A stretch of DNA of 64,000 nucleotides from Clostridia bacterium (GTDB lineage Bacteria > Bacillota > Clostridia > UMGS1810), in contig JAFQHQ010000220.1 of NCBI GenBank assembly GCA_017397885.1, positions 56,297 through 120,296 of the forward strand. The letters are read 5' to 3'. Each line of letters opens with the position of its first letter. Within the stretch, counting starts at the first letter, position 1. Of this stretch, positions 24,445 to 33,428 are shown piece after piece. The notes under the pieces were generated by a model that was not told the DNA's origin, made no database searches, and saw nothing but the letters and a program-made list of their open reading frames with translations. The position numbers were made by a program, and so were the translations under genes.

Positions 24445-25485
24445 TCATTTCAAATACATATATGTAATTCTTCTGCCCTTTTCGGTCACTCTGTCTTCAT
24501 AGCCAAGTCTTCCTTCGGAATCGAGTTGATAAAGAAGCTCATAGGCAAGGCGTGCATACTGACCGCATTTGTTGGTTGAAGTGAAAAGGTCTTTCCATTC
24601 ACGGGTAATGAGAAACTCAAAGGTATCAAAATAAGGGAGATCATCCTTGTGTTCGTCAAAGTATTTCACCATTCTGTCATAGCCTTCGGCATAGCTTTTT
24701 GGTGTGATTTCACCAACACGGATGTTTTGTGCCTTGGATTTTGTAACGGTGAATCTTCCTCTTTCAATCTTGCAGGTGTGGAAAAGAGGAAGCGACATTT
24801 TTGTTGCACCGTCTATTTTAGGAAAGCCGAATTCACAGGTGGAAAGGAAGCTTTCTTCTCCCGACAACATAACATACATAGGTCTTGAAAGACGGTTTGC
24901 AAAAATTGTGTCAGGCTCATTTTTCGAAAGCATAAGTACAACCATGTCAAAATATGCTTCTTCAATGGCCTTTGCAAGGGCATCTTCATATGACATATTT
25001 TCAAATTTGTGAAAATGTGTCATAAGATGCGCCACAAATTCTGTGTCGTGAACAAAGTTACCGTTTTTAAGCTTGGGATTTGTACATCTGTCTCCACCCT
25101 CAAATTCCGACGGGAAAACAAAACCCTCTTCTTCAAGCTTTTGTGCCCACATATTTCGATTATCCATATTGTCATCAGCCGGAAGTGTTCCGTTTAAGAT
25201 GACTGCTGTTTCGTCATTTTCGGTCATAAACGGGTGAGCGTGGGTAACCATGTCGCCTCCGGGTCTTGAGTGCATAATACCAATTGTGCCGGGAAGCTCA
25301 AGAGCATCGGTTTCACGAAGAAGTGTGTCGATGTTTCCAACGACCTTTCTCATGTAAATTCTGCCTTCGTGAACCGTTGCAATTCCCGTTGACATTCCGC
25401 CGTCAAAGCCTTCCTGTTTCCTGAGCATTTCAATAAGTATTGGAGCGGCAGGACGGTTGCCTGCGTAACCAACCAAATTACACAT
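24445..25485 (-). CDS. Orphan class II glutamine amidotransferase-like protein
   Basis: A 346-residue protein. The second residue is cysteine (MCNLVGYAG), which becomes the N-terminal nucleophile of Ntn-type amidotransferases after Met removal. HSRPGGD near residue 72, LNGTL near 97 and HDTEF near 137 match the glutamine-binding elements of GlmS/PurF glutaminase domains. There is no sugar-isomerase (SIS) or phosphoribosyl transferase domain: the C-terminal 150 residues are unrecognised. It could be a free glutaminase, an amidotransferase subunit, or an Ntn hydrolase with another substrate. A CAAGGAGG site precedes the ATG. It has its own promoter and terminator, so no partner is implied by the operon. 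Confidence 0.75.
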   Translation of the reverse strand: MCNLVGYAGNRPAAPILIEMLRKQEGFDGGMSTGIATVHEGRIYMRKVVGNIDTLLRETDALELPGTIGIMHSRPGGDMVTHAHPFMTENDETAVILNGTLPADDNMDNRNMWAQKLEEEGFVFPSEFEGGDRCTNPKLKNGNFVHDTEFVAHLMTHFHKFENMSYEDALAKAIEEAYFDMVVLMLSKNEPDTIFANRLSRPMYVMLSGEESFLSTCEFGFPKIDGATKMSLPLFHTCKIERGRFTVTKSKAQNIRVGEITPKSYAEGYDRMVKYFDEHKDDLPYFDTFEFLITREWKDLFTSTNKCGQYARLAYELLYQLDSEGRLGYEDRVTEKGRRITYMYLK

Positions 25486-25534
25486 AATGTTTCCTCCTTG
25501 GAGCTATGTATTTTCGCATTAAAAACTTATTGCT

Positions 25535-25563
25535 ATTCTACACCAAAAACATATTTTTGTCTA
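25535..25563 (-). promoter_or_regulatory. Promoter of the amidotransferase gene
   Basis: On the minus strand TAGACA (25558-25563), 17 bases, TAGAAT (25535-25540). Confidence 0.65.
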
Positions 25564-25623
25564 TAGTTTTATTTCTTTTTCTATAACAATTTTAAATAAC
25601 ACAAATAGATTTAATCAATGCGC

Positions 25624-25673
25624 AAAAAAGACATGTTTTCGTATGCTGTCTGATAAACGAAAACATGTCTTTT
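25624..25673 (-). terminator. Terminator of the TIM-barrel/acyl-CoA synthetase fusion gene
   Basis: AAAAGACATGTTTTCG pairs with CGAAAACATGTCTTTT. The arms end in A/T runs, so it can act on both strands. Confidence 0.85.
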
Positions 25674-25706
25674 ATTCTTACAATGTAACAAGTGGCGATT
25701 TTACTT

Positions 25707-28232
25707 TTATGCAGTTACAATCTTACTTGCATCTTGAAGTCCGAGATATTCAATGGCTTCTTCTCTCATTTTATATTTGAGAATTTTGCCTGCAGCATTC
25801 ATGGGGAATGAATCTACAAATCTGATGTATCTGGGAACTTTGTGTTTTGCAATGTTTGCCACAATATATTCTCTGAGTTCTTCCTCGGTAAGCTCCTCTT
25901 CCGGTTTAACAATAACGCAAGCCATAGCTTCTTCGCCGTATTGTTTGTCGGGAACTCCAATAACCTGAACGTCACTTACTTTCGGATGAGTATAGATGAA
26001 ATCTTCAATTTCTTTCGGATAAAGGTTTTCGCCACCACGGATAATCATATCCTTGATTCTTCCCGTTATTTTGAAATAACCCTCGGGAGTTCTTCTTGCA
26101 AGGTCACCCGAATGAAGCCAGCCGTCTTCATCGATGGCAGCGGCTGTTGCAGCAGGCATTTTGTAATAGCCTTTCATGATGTTATATCCTCTTGCGCAGA
26201 ATTCGCCGTCCATGTTGTCGCCAAGCTCTTCGCCGGTATCGGGATCTACAATTTTGCATTCTACGCCAAAAATTGGTCCGCCAACGGTGTTAACTCTTGC
26301 TTCAAGTGAATCGGTGGTTTTACTCATTGTTGTGGCAGGTGAGGCTTCTGTCTGACCGTAGGTTATGCATATTTCGGGCATATGCATTTTTTCGATAACC
26401 TCTTTCATGGTCTGAATGGGGCAGGGGGAGCCTGCCATGATGCCGGTTCTCATGTGTGAGAAATCTGTTTTGTCAAAATCTTCGTGGCCGAGCATTGCAA
26501 TAAACATAGTAGGCACGCCGTGGAAGCAAGTGATTTTTTCCTGATTAATGCACGCAAGACCTTTTCTCGGTGAGAAAGCAGGAATCGGTGACATTGTAAC
26601 ACCGTGAGTTATCGATGCAGTCATCGCGAGCACCATACCAAAGCAATGGAACATGGGTACCTGAATCATCATTCTGTCTGCAGTGGAAAGATCCATGCAG
26701 TCACCAATTGCTTTACCGTTGTTAACAACATTGTAGTGAGTGAGCATAACTCCTTTGGGAAATCCTGTTGTACCGGAGGTATATTGCATGTTGCACACAT
26801 CATCTTTGTTAACAGCGGCAGCTCTTCTGTAAACCTCTTCAACAGGAATTTCATCTGCTCTTGCAACTGCCTGATCCCAGGTGTATGCACCGGGGATTTC
26901 ACAGTCAACAGTGATAACATTTCTGAGGAAGGGGAGTCTTTTGGAGTGAAGTTGCTGTCCGGGTTTGAGATTTGCCAGCTCGGGGCAGAGTTCTTTTATG
27001 ATTTCAACATAGTTGCTTGTTTTGTATCCTTCAACCATAACAAGTGTATGAGTGTCTGACTGTTTGAAGAGATACTCGGCTTCGTAAATCTTGTATGCTG
27101 TGTTAACGGTAACAAGAACAGCTCCAATTTTAACCGTTGCCCAGAAAGTGATATACCAGGCAGGAACATTTGTTGCCCAAATTGCAACATGGTCGCCGGG
27201 TTTTACTCCCATGGCAATTAAAGCTCTTGCAAAGTTATCAACATCATCTCTGAACTCTTTGTATGTTCTGGTGTAGTCAAGTGTTGTATATCTGAAAGCA
27301 TACTGATCGGGAAATTCTTCAACAATGCGATCAAGCACCTGTGGGAATGTCAAATCAATGATTGTTTCTTTTGGCCAAACGTATTTACCTGTTCCTCTGA
27401 GGTTATCCTGCAGTCTTGAGCCTTGACGCATCGTGCCCGTGTATGCTCTCATATAGTCTACAAAGTTGGGGAATATTATGCATGCATCGGTGAGGTCGGG
27501 ATACCATCTTTTAACCCATTCAAGAGTAACATATCCTTCGTAGTTGATGGATTTGAGCGCAAGCATAATGTCGTCAAGGGGAATGTCACCCTCGCCGATA
27601 ATCTTATAGCTTACGGTTTTATCGGCATTCATAACAGAATCCTTAACATGAACATGTTTTATATATGCTCCGAGATTGGTGAGTGTTGTTTCGGGACTTT
27701 CCCCGAAGAATCTGTATGGGTGATGCACATCCCAAAGAGCGGCAACATTGTCGCTTGCAACTTCGTTTAGCAAATTGCAAAGTCTTTCGGAGTTGGCGTA
27801 CACACCGTTTGTTTCAACAAGAAGAGTAATTCCTTTTGCTTCTGCTTCGGGAACAAGCTCCTTAATTCTTTCGCAAACAACAGCATCGTCAACTTCACCT
27901 TCCGGGCTTTCATGAAGGTCACCGAGAATACGAATATAGTTTGCGCCAACTTTGGATGCAATTGAAATATATGTAAGGATTTCGTTTTTGGTTTCATGCC
28001 ATGTTTCATTAATTTTGAGGCATCCTCCCGTTGAAAGGCAGGGGATTTCAATTTTCATTTTTTCAAGTTTTTTGGCTGTTTCTTCACATTTATCAGCCGA
28101 AAACGGAGATTTTGCAGCATCTTCGTTTATGTGACGGACTTCGATTCCGTCAAAACCAAGGTCGGTTGCCATTGTAAAAATGTCATTCCATGCATAGTTG
28201 GGGCAACAGAGTGTAGAAAATGCAATTTTCAT
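25707..28232 (-). CDS. Fusion of a sugar isomerase/epimerase-type TIM barrel with an acyl-CoA synthetase
   Basis: One uninterrupted 841-residue frame. Residues 1-265 are an AP-endonuclease-2/xylose-isomerase-like TIM barrel with its metal ligands: E140 (LLVE), D168 (WDVHH), H193/H195 (KHVHVKD) and E238 (TLEW). Residues about 290-841 are a full AMP-forming acyl-CoA synthetase: the P-loop YTSGTTGFPKG at 484-494, ITYGQTE, a GWLHSGDLA hinge region, and the catalytic lysine K816 in NAAGKILK. The synthetase half most resembles medium/long-chain fatty acyl-CoA ligases. Both halves keep their key residues, so both are probably active. The start has AAAGGA upstream and a consensus promoter. I see no stop or frameshift at the junction (about 266-290), so this is a real fusion rather than two genes. 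Its combined role is unknown. Confidence 0.85.
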   Translation of the reverse strand: MKIAFSTLCCPNYAWNDIFTMATDLGFDGIEVRHINEDAAKSPFSADKCEETAKKLEKMKIEIPCLSTGGCLKINETWHETKNEILTYISIASKVGANYIRILGDLHESPEGEVDDAVVCERIKELVPEAEAKGITLLVETNGVYANSERLCNLLNEVASDNVAALWDVHHPYRFFGESPETTLTNLGAYIKHVHVKDSVMNADKTVSYKIIGEGDIPLDDIMLALKSINYEGYVTLEWVKRWYPDLTDACIIFPNFVDYMRAYTGTMRQGSRLQDNLRGTGKYVWPKETIIDLTFPQVLDRIVEEFPDQYAFRYTTLDYTRTYKEFRDDVDNFARALIAMGVKPGDHVAIWATNVPAWYITFWATVKIGAVLVTVNTAYKIYEAEYLFKQSDTHTLVMVEGYKTSNYVEIIKELCPELANLKPGQQLHSKRLPFLRNVITVDCEIPGAYTWDQAVARADEIPVEEVYRRAAAVNKDDVCNMQYTSGTTGFPKGVMLTHYNVVNNGKAIGDCMDLSTADRMMIQVPMFHCFGMVLAMTASITHGVTMSPIPAFSPRKGLACINQEKITCFHGVPTMFIAMLGHEDFDKTDFSHMRTGIMAGSPCPIQTMKEVIEKMHMPEICITYGQTEASPATTMSKTTDSLEARVNTVGGPIFGVECKIVDPDTGEELGDNMDGEFCARGYNIMKGYYKMPAATAAAIDEDGWLHSGDLARRTPEGYFKITGRIKDMIIRGGENLYPKEIEDFIYTHPKVSDVQVIGVPDKQYGEEAMACVIVKPEEELTEEELREYIVANIAKHKVPRYIRFVDSFPMNAAGKILKYKMREEAIEYLGLQDASKIVTA

Positions 28233-28291
28233 TAAAATATCGTCCTTTCGGTTAAATATATAAACAATATCTCATTAAAATATTAAGAAAT

Positions 28292-28320
28292 ATTATAACA
28301 AACGTGTTCTTTTTTGTCAA
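28292..28320 (-). promoter_or_regulatory. Consensus promoter of the fusion gene
   Basis: On the minus strand TTGACA (28315-28320), 17 bases, TATAAT (28292-28297). Confidence 0.85.
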
Positions 28321-28339
28321 TAAGAGTGTTATGGATTTA

Positions 28340-28368
28340 TTGACTTTTACTCTTTTGAATGATAAAAT
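28340..28368 (+). promoter_or_regulatory. Promoter of the yhaO-like gene
   Basis: TTGACT (28340-28345), 17 bases, TAAAAT (28363-28368). It lies back-to-back with the fusion-gene promoter. Confidence 0.7.
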
Positions 28369-28409
28369 ATATAAAAATATATAATATATGTAAAGCAAGG
28401 TGAATAATC

Positions 28410-29516
28410 ATGGATACAATCAGAATACTTCACATGGCAGATATGCATCTGGGGTCGGCTGTTTCAATGTTTGAGCCGACAAAAAATATCATCCGCAGAA
28501 GTGAAATTGAACAAAGTGCTCTTCGAGTATTTGATATGTGCAAAAACGCAGATGTTGTTCTTATGGCAGGTGATATATTTGATTCGGGTAATTGTCCTAC
28601 ACGAATTGCCGATATGATTATTTCAAAAATAAAAAACTGTCCTCGAGTACGTTTTTTCTTCTCTTGCGGCAACCATGATCCGTATAATAGCTTCATAGTA
28701 AAATATCTGATACAAAACTCCCCTGATAATCTTCACGTTTTTTCAACAACAGCCGAATACATTGAAATTAAAGAACTCAAAACAGGGGTATGGGGTGCTT
28801 CTTTTGACGGTGAATATTGTCCGGATTCTCTTTTGGACCCTACACTACCTTGTCGCAGAGACTATATTAACCTTCTTTGCATTCATGGTGAACTTACCGA
28901 TGGGAGAAGCATATACAATCCGCTTTCGGTTTCATCAATGGAGTCTATGGGATTTGATTATGCGGCTCTCGGTCATGTTCATGCATTTTCGGGCATAAAG
29001 AAGAGTGGAAAGCTCTCTTATGCATATTGCGGTGTTCATGAACCCAACGGATTTGATGAATGCGGAGAAAAGGGTGTTGTTTTTGGTGAAATTATCGGGA
29101 GAGAATTAAATTTTAAGTTTGTACCGACTGCACTCAGAAAATACATTGACGAGACTTTAGACATTACAGACATCGCTTCATATCCGGCTCTCATTGAGCA
29201 AATTTTGCAGAGATGTGAAAATAAGAATAATATTTGCAAAATAAACCTGGTTGGAAATAACAGTCTCGGCTATGCTGTGAATCTTGACTACATAATGAAT
29301 GCCGCGGATTGTTTTTCTTTGACGCTTTCAGATGAAACATCTTTGCCGATAGATTTTAGTGCAATTTGCAATGACATCTCTTTGAAAGGACTTTGTGCCG
29401 TTGAGATTTTAAAAAGACTTGAGAATTCTTCTCCCGAAGAAAAAGATCAAATTCGAAAATCCGGTGCATATTTGCTTGATATTCTTGATGGGAGGTATGA
29501 CGGGTTTGATTATTAA
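28410..29516 (+). CDS. yhaO: SbcD/Mre11-like DNA repair metallophosphoesterase (YhaO type)
   Basis: A 368-residue calcineurin-like phosphoesterase. The five-block metal signature is present: ILHMADMHLG near residue 6, LMAGDIFDSG near 51, FFSCGNHDPY near 85, LLCIHGEL near 150 and YAALGHVHAF near 190. Mre11/SbcD proteins are nucleases that trim DNA ends together with a Rad50/SbcC ATPase. The ATPase gene follows directly and overlaps by about 20 bases, so the two are translationally coupled. The C-terminal 100 residues are diverged, as in YhaO. The symbol rests on the pairing with a YhaN-like ATPase. Confidence 0.85.
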   Translation: MDTIRILHMADMHLGSAVSMFEPTKNIIRRSEIEQSALRVFDMCKNADVVLMAGDIFDSGNCPTRIADMIISKIKNCPRVRFFFSCGNHDPYNSFIVKYLIQNSPDNLHVFSTTAEYIEIKELKTGVWGASFDGEYCPDSLLDPTLPCRRDYINLLCIHGELTDGRSIYNPLSVSSMESMGFDYAALGHVHAFSGIKKSGKLSYAYCGVHEPNGFDECGEKGVVFGEIIGRELNFKFVPTALRKYIDETLDITDIASYPALIEQILQRCENKNNICKINLVGNNSLGYAVNLDYIMNAADCFSLTLSDETSLPIDFSAICNDISLKGLCAVEILKRLENSSPEEKDQIRKSGAYLLDILDGRYDGFDY

Positions 29517-31347
29517 GAAGATTGCAATTGACAATTTTGGCAAGTTATCGGATTTTGTTGTAAATTTTGATGACGCCCTCAATCTTATATGCGCTCCCAA
29601 TGAAAGCGGCAAAACAACCCTAATGTCTTTTGTCAAATTTGCGTTTTACGGAACAAAATTGAAAAAGAAAAAAGATGAACTTGCATTTAAAGAAAAATAT
29701 ATGCCGTGGAACGGAATGCCCATGAGCGGAAGCATAGAATTTGAATATATGGGGAAAACATATTCTTTGTACAGAAGTGAGGGCATGAAAAACGGCTCAA
29801 AAACATATTCTGTTAGAGAAACACTCACAGGCGATGCTTGTCCTATTGCAGAGTCTCCCGGAAAATTTTTCTTCGGGGTTGACGAGGCTTCGTTTTCTGA
29901 TTCGTGTTTTGTTCAGACCATTGTTCCGGAGGGCAAAGACAGTGATACGCTTTTTTCACTTTCGGATTTTGGCACCGACGAAAAACTGTATTCAAAAGCG
30001 AAGGAGTATCTTGAAGAAAAAATCCGTGTTATGACTTCTGCAAAACGAAAGGAATCGGAACTTTCGCTTGTTTTACTTCAAAAAAACAAAGTGACTTCCG
30101 AGCTTGTTCAAGCACAAGCTGATATTGAAAAACATGTAAAAGGCGAAGTGCAAAGTGAAAAACTTCGAAAACAATTGAATATATTGGAAAGCGAAATAGA
30201 CGATTTCAGATTTCAGAAAGAAATGATTGAAATTGGCAATGAGTATGTCAGATACAAAAAACTTAAAGAATATGTCAACTCTGAAATTGAAAACATTGAA
30301 CGATTAAAAGAAAAAATATACCGGAATCACAAACATGAAATAAGCCAAGATGTATACAATCCGAAAAATGGTTTTTCGTTCTCGAAAACTTTTTCGTGGA
30401 TAATTGCTTTATCGATTCTGATTTTGACATTGGTGATTTTCGCATTGCACTTTAACGGTTCTTTTTCTTTGGCAACTGCATTGATTTCTACGTTCGTTTG
30501 TGTTGGTGTTGCATCTGTTATCTTGTTTGCAAAAAATCGGAAATCGTCAACTTTCGAAAGCGTTTCGGACTTGAGTTTTGAAGAAGAAATCAATTTTCAG
30601 ATTTTGCAATCACAAGAGCGAATAGCAAGAACTGAAAAAGAAATACATGAGATGGAAAACGGCAATAGTTTCGAGGAATATGAAACCATGTCAGAGAATT
30701 TTGATATAAATTGCTTTACAAATGAAGAAATAAATGATATAATATACATCAAAGGCAAAGAAAAAGAAAAACTGTTGACCCAAATAGCTCGTCTTGATGC
30801 ACTCACCGAAGCTGTGGTTCCATTAAAGCAAAAAGTTGATGAATTTCGAAGTGAACTTAAGTTTCTTGAAGAAAAAGAATGTGAAATTCACGCAAAAGTC
30901 AAGACTTGCAAAATTGCTCTTGAGATTTTGGATGAAGCTTTTTCAAACCTCAAAAGCAATTTTGTACCGCGATTATCAGCCTCGGCATTCAACATTTTTT
31001 CCGCTGTTGCCAAAAATGATTCTGTGGCACTTTTTACCGATGAGAATTTTAATACATCGGTAAAAATTAAAAATGAGTTTAAAGATTCAAGGTTTTTAAG
31101 CACTGCTACACGGGATCTTTTGTATCTTTCACTTCGTATTGCGCTTTGTAACACGGTTACTAAATCAGAGAAAATTCCAATGTTTTTCGATGATGTTTTT
31201 GCTTCGTTTGATGATGTCAGGTGTAACGATATGCTTCATGTTATGAAAAATCTTTCCTCGGAGCGTCAAATTATTATGTGTTCGTGCCAAAATCGTGAAA
31301 GGTTGTTTTTTGAAAGTGCAAATGATGTAAATATAATCAAAATGTGA
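29497..31347 (+). CDS. yhaN: SbcC/Rad50-like AAA ATPase with central membrane segments (YhaN type)
   Basis: About 616 residues. The ABC-type Walker A APNESGKTT lies near residue 34 and the Walker B/D-loop region PMFFDDVFASFDD near the C-terminus. Two long coiled-coil stretches (rich in KLREQ) flank two hydrophobic segments around residues 300-345 (WIIALSILILTLVIFAL and ALISTFVCVGVASVILF). This mid-protein membrane hairpin is a YhaN trait and would anchor the complex to the membrane. At about 616 residues it is much shorter than typical YhaN (over 900). ATG at 29497 is only one base from GGAGG; a TTG at 29506 has better spacing and may be the true start. It pairs with YhaO. Confidence 0.8.
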   Translation: MTGLIIKKIAIDNFGKLSDFVVNFDDALNLICAPNESGKTTLMSFVKFAFYGTKLKKKKDELAFKEKYMPWNGMPMSGSIEFEYMGKTYSLYRSEGMKNGSKTYSVRETLTGDACPIAESPGKFFFGVDEASFSDSCFVQTIVPEGKDSDTLFSLSDFGTDEKLYSKAKEYLEEKIRVMTSAKRKESELSLVLLQKNKVTSELVQAQADIEKHVKGEVQSEKLRKQLNILESEIDDFRFQKEMIEIGNEYVRYKKLKEYVNSEIENIERLKEKIYRNHKHEISQDVYNPKNGFSFSKTFSWIIALSILILTLVIFALHFNGSFSLATALISTFVCVGVASVILFAKNRKSSTFESVSDLSFEEEINFQILQSQERIARTEKEIHEMENGNSFEEYETMSENFDINCFTNEEINDIIYIKGKEKEKLLTQIARLDALTEAVVPLKQKVDEFRSELKFLEEKECEIHAKVKTCKIALEILDEAFSNLKSNFVPRLSASAFNIFSAVAKNDSVALFTDENFNTSVKIKNEFKDSRFLSTATRDLLYLSLRIALCNTVTKSEKIPMFFDDVFASFDDVRCNDMLHVMKNLSSERQIIMCSCQNRERLFFESANDVNIIKM

Positions 31348-31360
31348 AAGGAAGAGTATA

Positions 31361-31729
31361 ATGACAAATGCAGAATTAGCGTCGTCAAAAGGCAATGTAT
31401 GCATACATGCATCGGCTATTGCCAAAATTGCCGGTTATGCCGCTACAATGTCTTATGGTGTAGTCGGAATGGCATACCGTTCAAAAACAGATACTGTTGC
31501 CAATCTTCTCAAAAGAGAAAATCTTTCTAAGGGAATAGCCGTTACTGTTTCCGATGATAATAAAATCACAATTGATGTTCATGTTATCATTTTATATGGT
31601 CTTAATATCAATGTAATCGGAAAAAGTATAATGAAAAATGTTAAATATGAGGTAAGTCACATGACAGGACTTGAAGTTGAACATGTTAATGTTTGTGTGG
31701 AAGGTTTCAGGGTTCAGGAACAGGAGTGA
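31361..31729 (+). CDS. Asp23/Gls24 family protein (YloU type)
   Basis: A 122-residue single-domain Asp23 protein: NVCIHASAIAKIAGYAATMSYGVVGM near the start and ISVDVHVIILYGLNINVI in the centre (here ITIDVHVIILYG). Family members are small alkaline-stress or envelope-associated proteins. This one is placed 13 bases after yhaN and six bases before the YloV/FakA gene; the yloU-yloV-recG order is conserved in Firmicutes. AAAGGAAGAG precedes the ATG. The exact role of YloU is unknown. Confidence 0.9.
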   Translation: MTNAELASSKGNVCIHASAIAKIAGYAATMSYGVVGMAYRSKTDTVANLLKRENLSKGIAVTVSDDNKITIDVHVIILYGLNINVIGKSIMKNVKYEVSHMTGLEVEHVNVCVEGFRVQEQE

Positions 31730-31734
31730 AGTAA

Positions 31735-33357
31735 TTGCTTAAACAAATAGATTCTCAAATTTTTGTTCAAATGTTGATATCCGGTGCAAACAACCTTATT
31801 AACAACAAACAAAGAGTTGATGATATGAATGTTTTCCCTGTCCCGGACGGAGACACGGGAACTAATATGTCAATGACCATGAAGGCTTGCGTTGAAGGGA
31901 TTAAGGCAAATGCCGACAATGGTATTGATGCTGTTGCAAAGTCGCTCGCAAATGACACTCTACGCGGTGCTCGCGGAAACTCGGGTGTTATTCTTTCTCA
32001 GCTTATGAGAGGCTTCAAAAAGGCTTTTGAAGGTGCAAAAGTATGTGACGTAAAGCTTTGGGCCAAGGCATTCAAAAGTGCATCCGACAGTGCTTATCGT
32101 GCAGTTATGAAACCTACCGAGGGCACAATCCTCACTGTAGCACGTGAAATGGCAGAGAGTGCAATGAAAAATGCAAGCCGCACGGATGACTTTGAAAAGT
32201 TTCTTTCAATTATCACCGATGCCGGAAATGCCGCTTTGGCAAAAACACCCGAGCTTCTACCCAAACTCAAAACAGCCGGAGTTGTAGACGCCGGTGGTCA
32301 GGGTCTTATGTGCATTGTCGAGGGAATGCATTATTATGTTTGTAACGGTAAAATAATAGAGCTTTCCGAGAGCGAAGCGGATACATCCGCCACTTCCGAT
32401 GTGCATATTGCCGAAGAAATACGTTTTGCATATTGTACAGAGTGCATTGTGGATAAGAATATCAAGGGCAAATCAGCTCTTGGATTTAAAACCAAAATAG
32501 AAAATATTGGAGACAGTATGGTTTTTGTTGATGATGATGACCTTGTAAAGGTGCATATTCATACCAATGAACCAAACATTGTTCTTGCCGAAGCGTTGAA
32601 AATCGGTTCTCTTGCAACTGTGAAAATTGAAAATATGCGACTTCAGCACAACGAGATGATAAATTCCGCTCAGCAAAAAGAAGAGATTCCCGCCGAAAGA
32701 ACAAAATATGCATTTATATCGGTTGCTGTTGGTGAAGGTATTGTCTCTATGCTTAAAGAACTTGGTGTAACCGCAGTCATTGAAGGCGGTCAGACCATGA
32801 ATCCCAGTACCGATGACATTTTATCCGCTCTTGAAAAAATCAATTCCGACAATATTTTTGTTTTTCCCAACAACAAAAATGTCATTATGTCTGCCCAACA
32901 GGCGGCAAAGCTTAGCAAAAAGAATGTTAAGGTTGTTGCTACTACATCTGTTACGCAAAGTATGAGTTGTATGCTTACCTTTGATGAAGATGCTTCTTTT
33001 GATGAAAACGAGGCGGCGTTTGAGGATGTTATTGCCACTGTTAAGAGCGGTCAGGTAACAAATGCTGTGAGGGATACGCAAGTGGGAGATGTCGAAATCA
33101 AAACCGGTGAATATCTCTCAATTGCCGAAGGCAAAATTGTTCATTCATGTTCTGATATAACAGAGGCTGTTCTCAATGTGTGTGGAGCCATGGCAGATGA
33201 CGACAGCGAAGCAATTACCGTATTCTATGGTGATATGGTATCGGAGGATGAAGCAGAGGATATGGCGGAAAAACTGGAGGATGCCTATCCGGACTGCGAT
33301 ATTATAATGAACAGCGGAGCACAGCCCGTATATCATTATCTGATTTCTGTTGAATAA
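31735..33357 (+). CDS. DAK2-domain protein YloV / fatty acid kinase catalytic subunit FakA
   Basis: A 540-residue protein starting at TTG (31735) behind AGGAGTGAAG. The N-terminal DhaL/DAK2 domain has NVFPVPDGDTGTNM near residue 30, whose aspartates bind Mg-ATP, and RGARGNSGVILSQ near residue 78. A middle domain and a C-terminal DegV-like or EDD part follow (SDDILSALEKINSDNIFVFPNNKN). FakA phosphorylates fatty acids held by a FakB carrier for phospholipid synthesis. No fakB lies nearby. A terminator follows directly. Confidence 0.88.
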   Translation: MLKQIDSQIFVQMLISGANNLINNKQRVDDMNVFPVPDGDTGTNMSMTMKACVEGIKANADNGIDAVAKSLANDTLRGARGNSGVILSQLMRGFKKAFEGAKVCDVKLWAKAFKSASDSAYRAVMKPTEGTILTVAREMAESAMKNASRTDDFEKFLSIITDAGNAALAKTPELLPKLKTAGVVDAGGQGLMCIVEGMHYYVCNGKIIELSESEADTSATSDVHIAEEIRFAYCTECIVDKNIKGKSALGFKTKIENIGDSMVFVDDDDLVKVHIHTNEPNIVLAEALKIGSLATVKIENMRLQHNEMINSAQQKEEIPAERTKYAFISVAVGEGIVSMLKELGVTAVIEGGQTMNPSTDDILSALEKINSDNIFVFPNNKNVIMSAQQAAKLSKKNVKVVATTSVTQSMSCMLTFDEDASFDENEAAFEDVIATVKSGQVTNAVRDTQVGDVEIKTGEYLSIAEGKIVHSCSDITEAVLNVCGAMADDDSEAITVFYGDMVSEDEAEDMAEKLEDAYPDCDIIMNSGAQPVYHYLISVE

Positions 33358-33364
33358 AATTACC

Positions 33365-33394
33365 GGACTGTCTGCTTGTGCAGACAGTCCTTTT
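33365..33394 (+). terminator. Terminator after the YloV/FakA gene
   Basis: GGACTGTCTGC pairs perfectly with GCAGACAGTCC over a four-base loop, followed by TTTT. It may be leaky, as recG follows within 40 bases without a clear promoter. Confidence 0.8.
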
Positions 33395-33428
33395 GCATGA
33401 TTTCTCTGCTATAAAAGGGATGATAAAA

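Noticed and set aside
25690..28240. Two separate genes instead of the TIM-barrel/synthetase fusion
   Set aside because: The frame is continuous and no ribosome site with start codon was apparent at the junction near residue 270-290.
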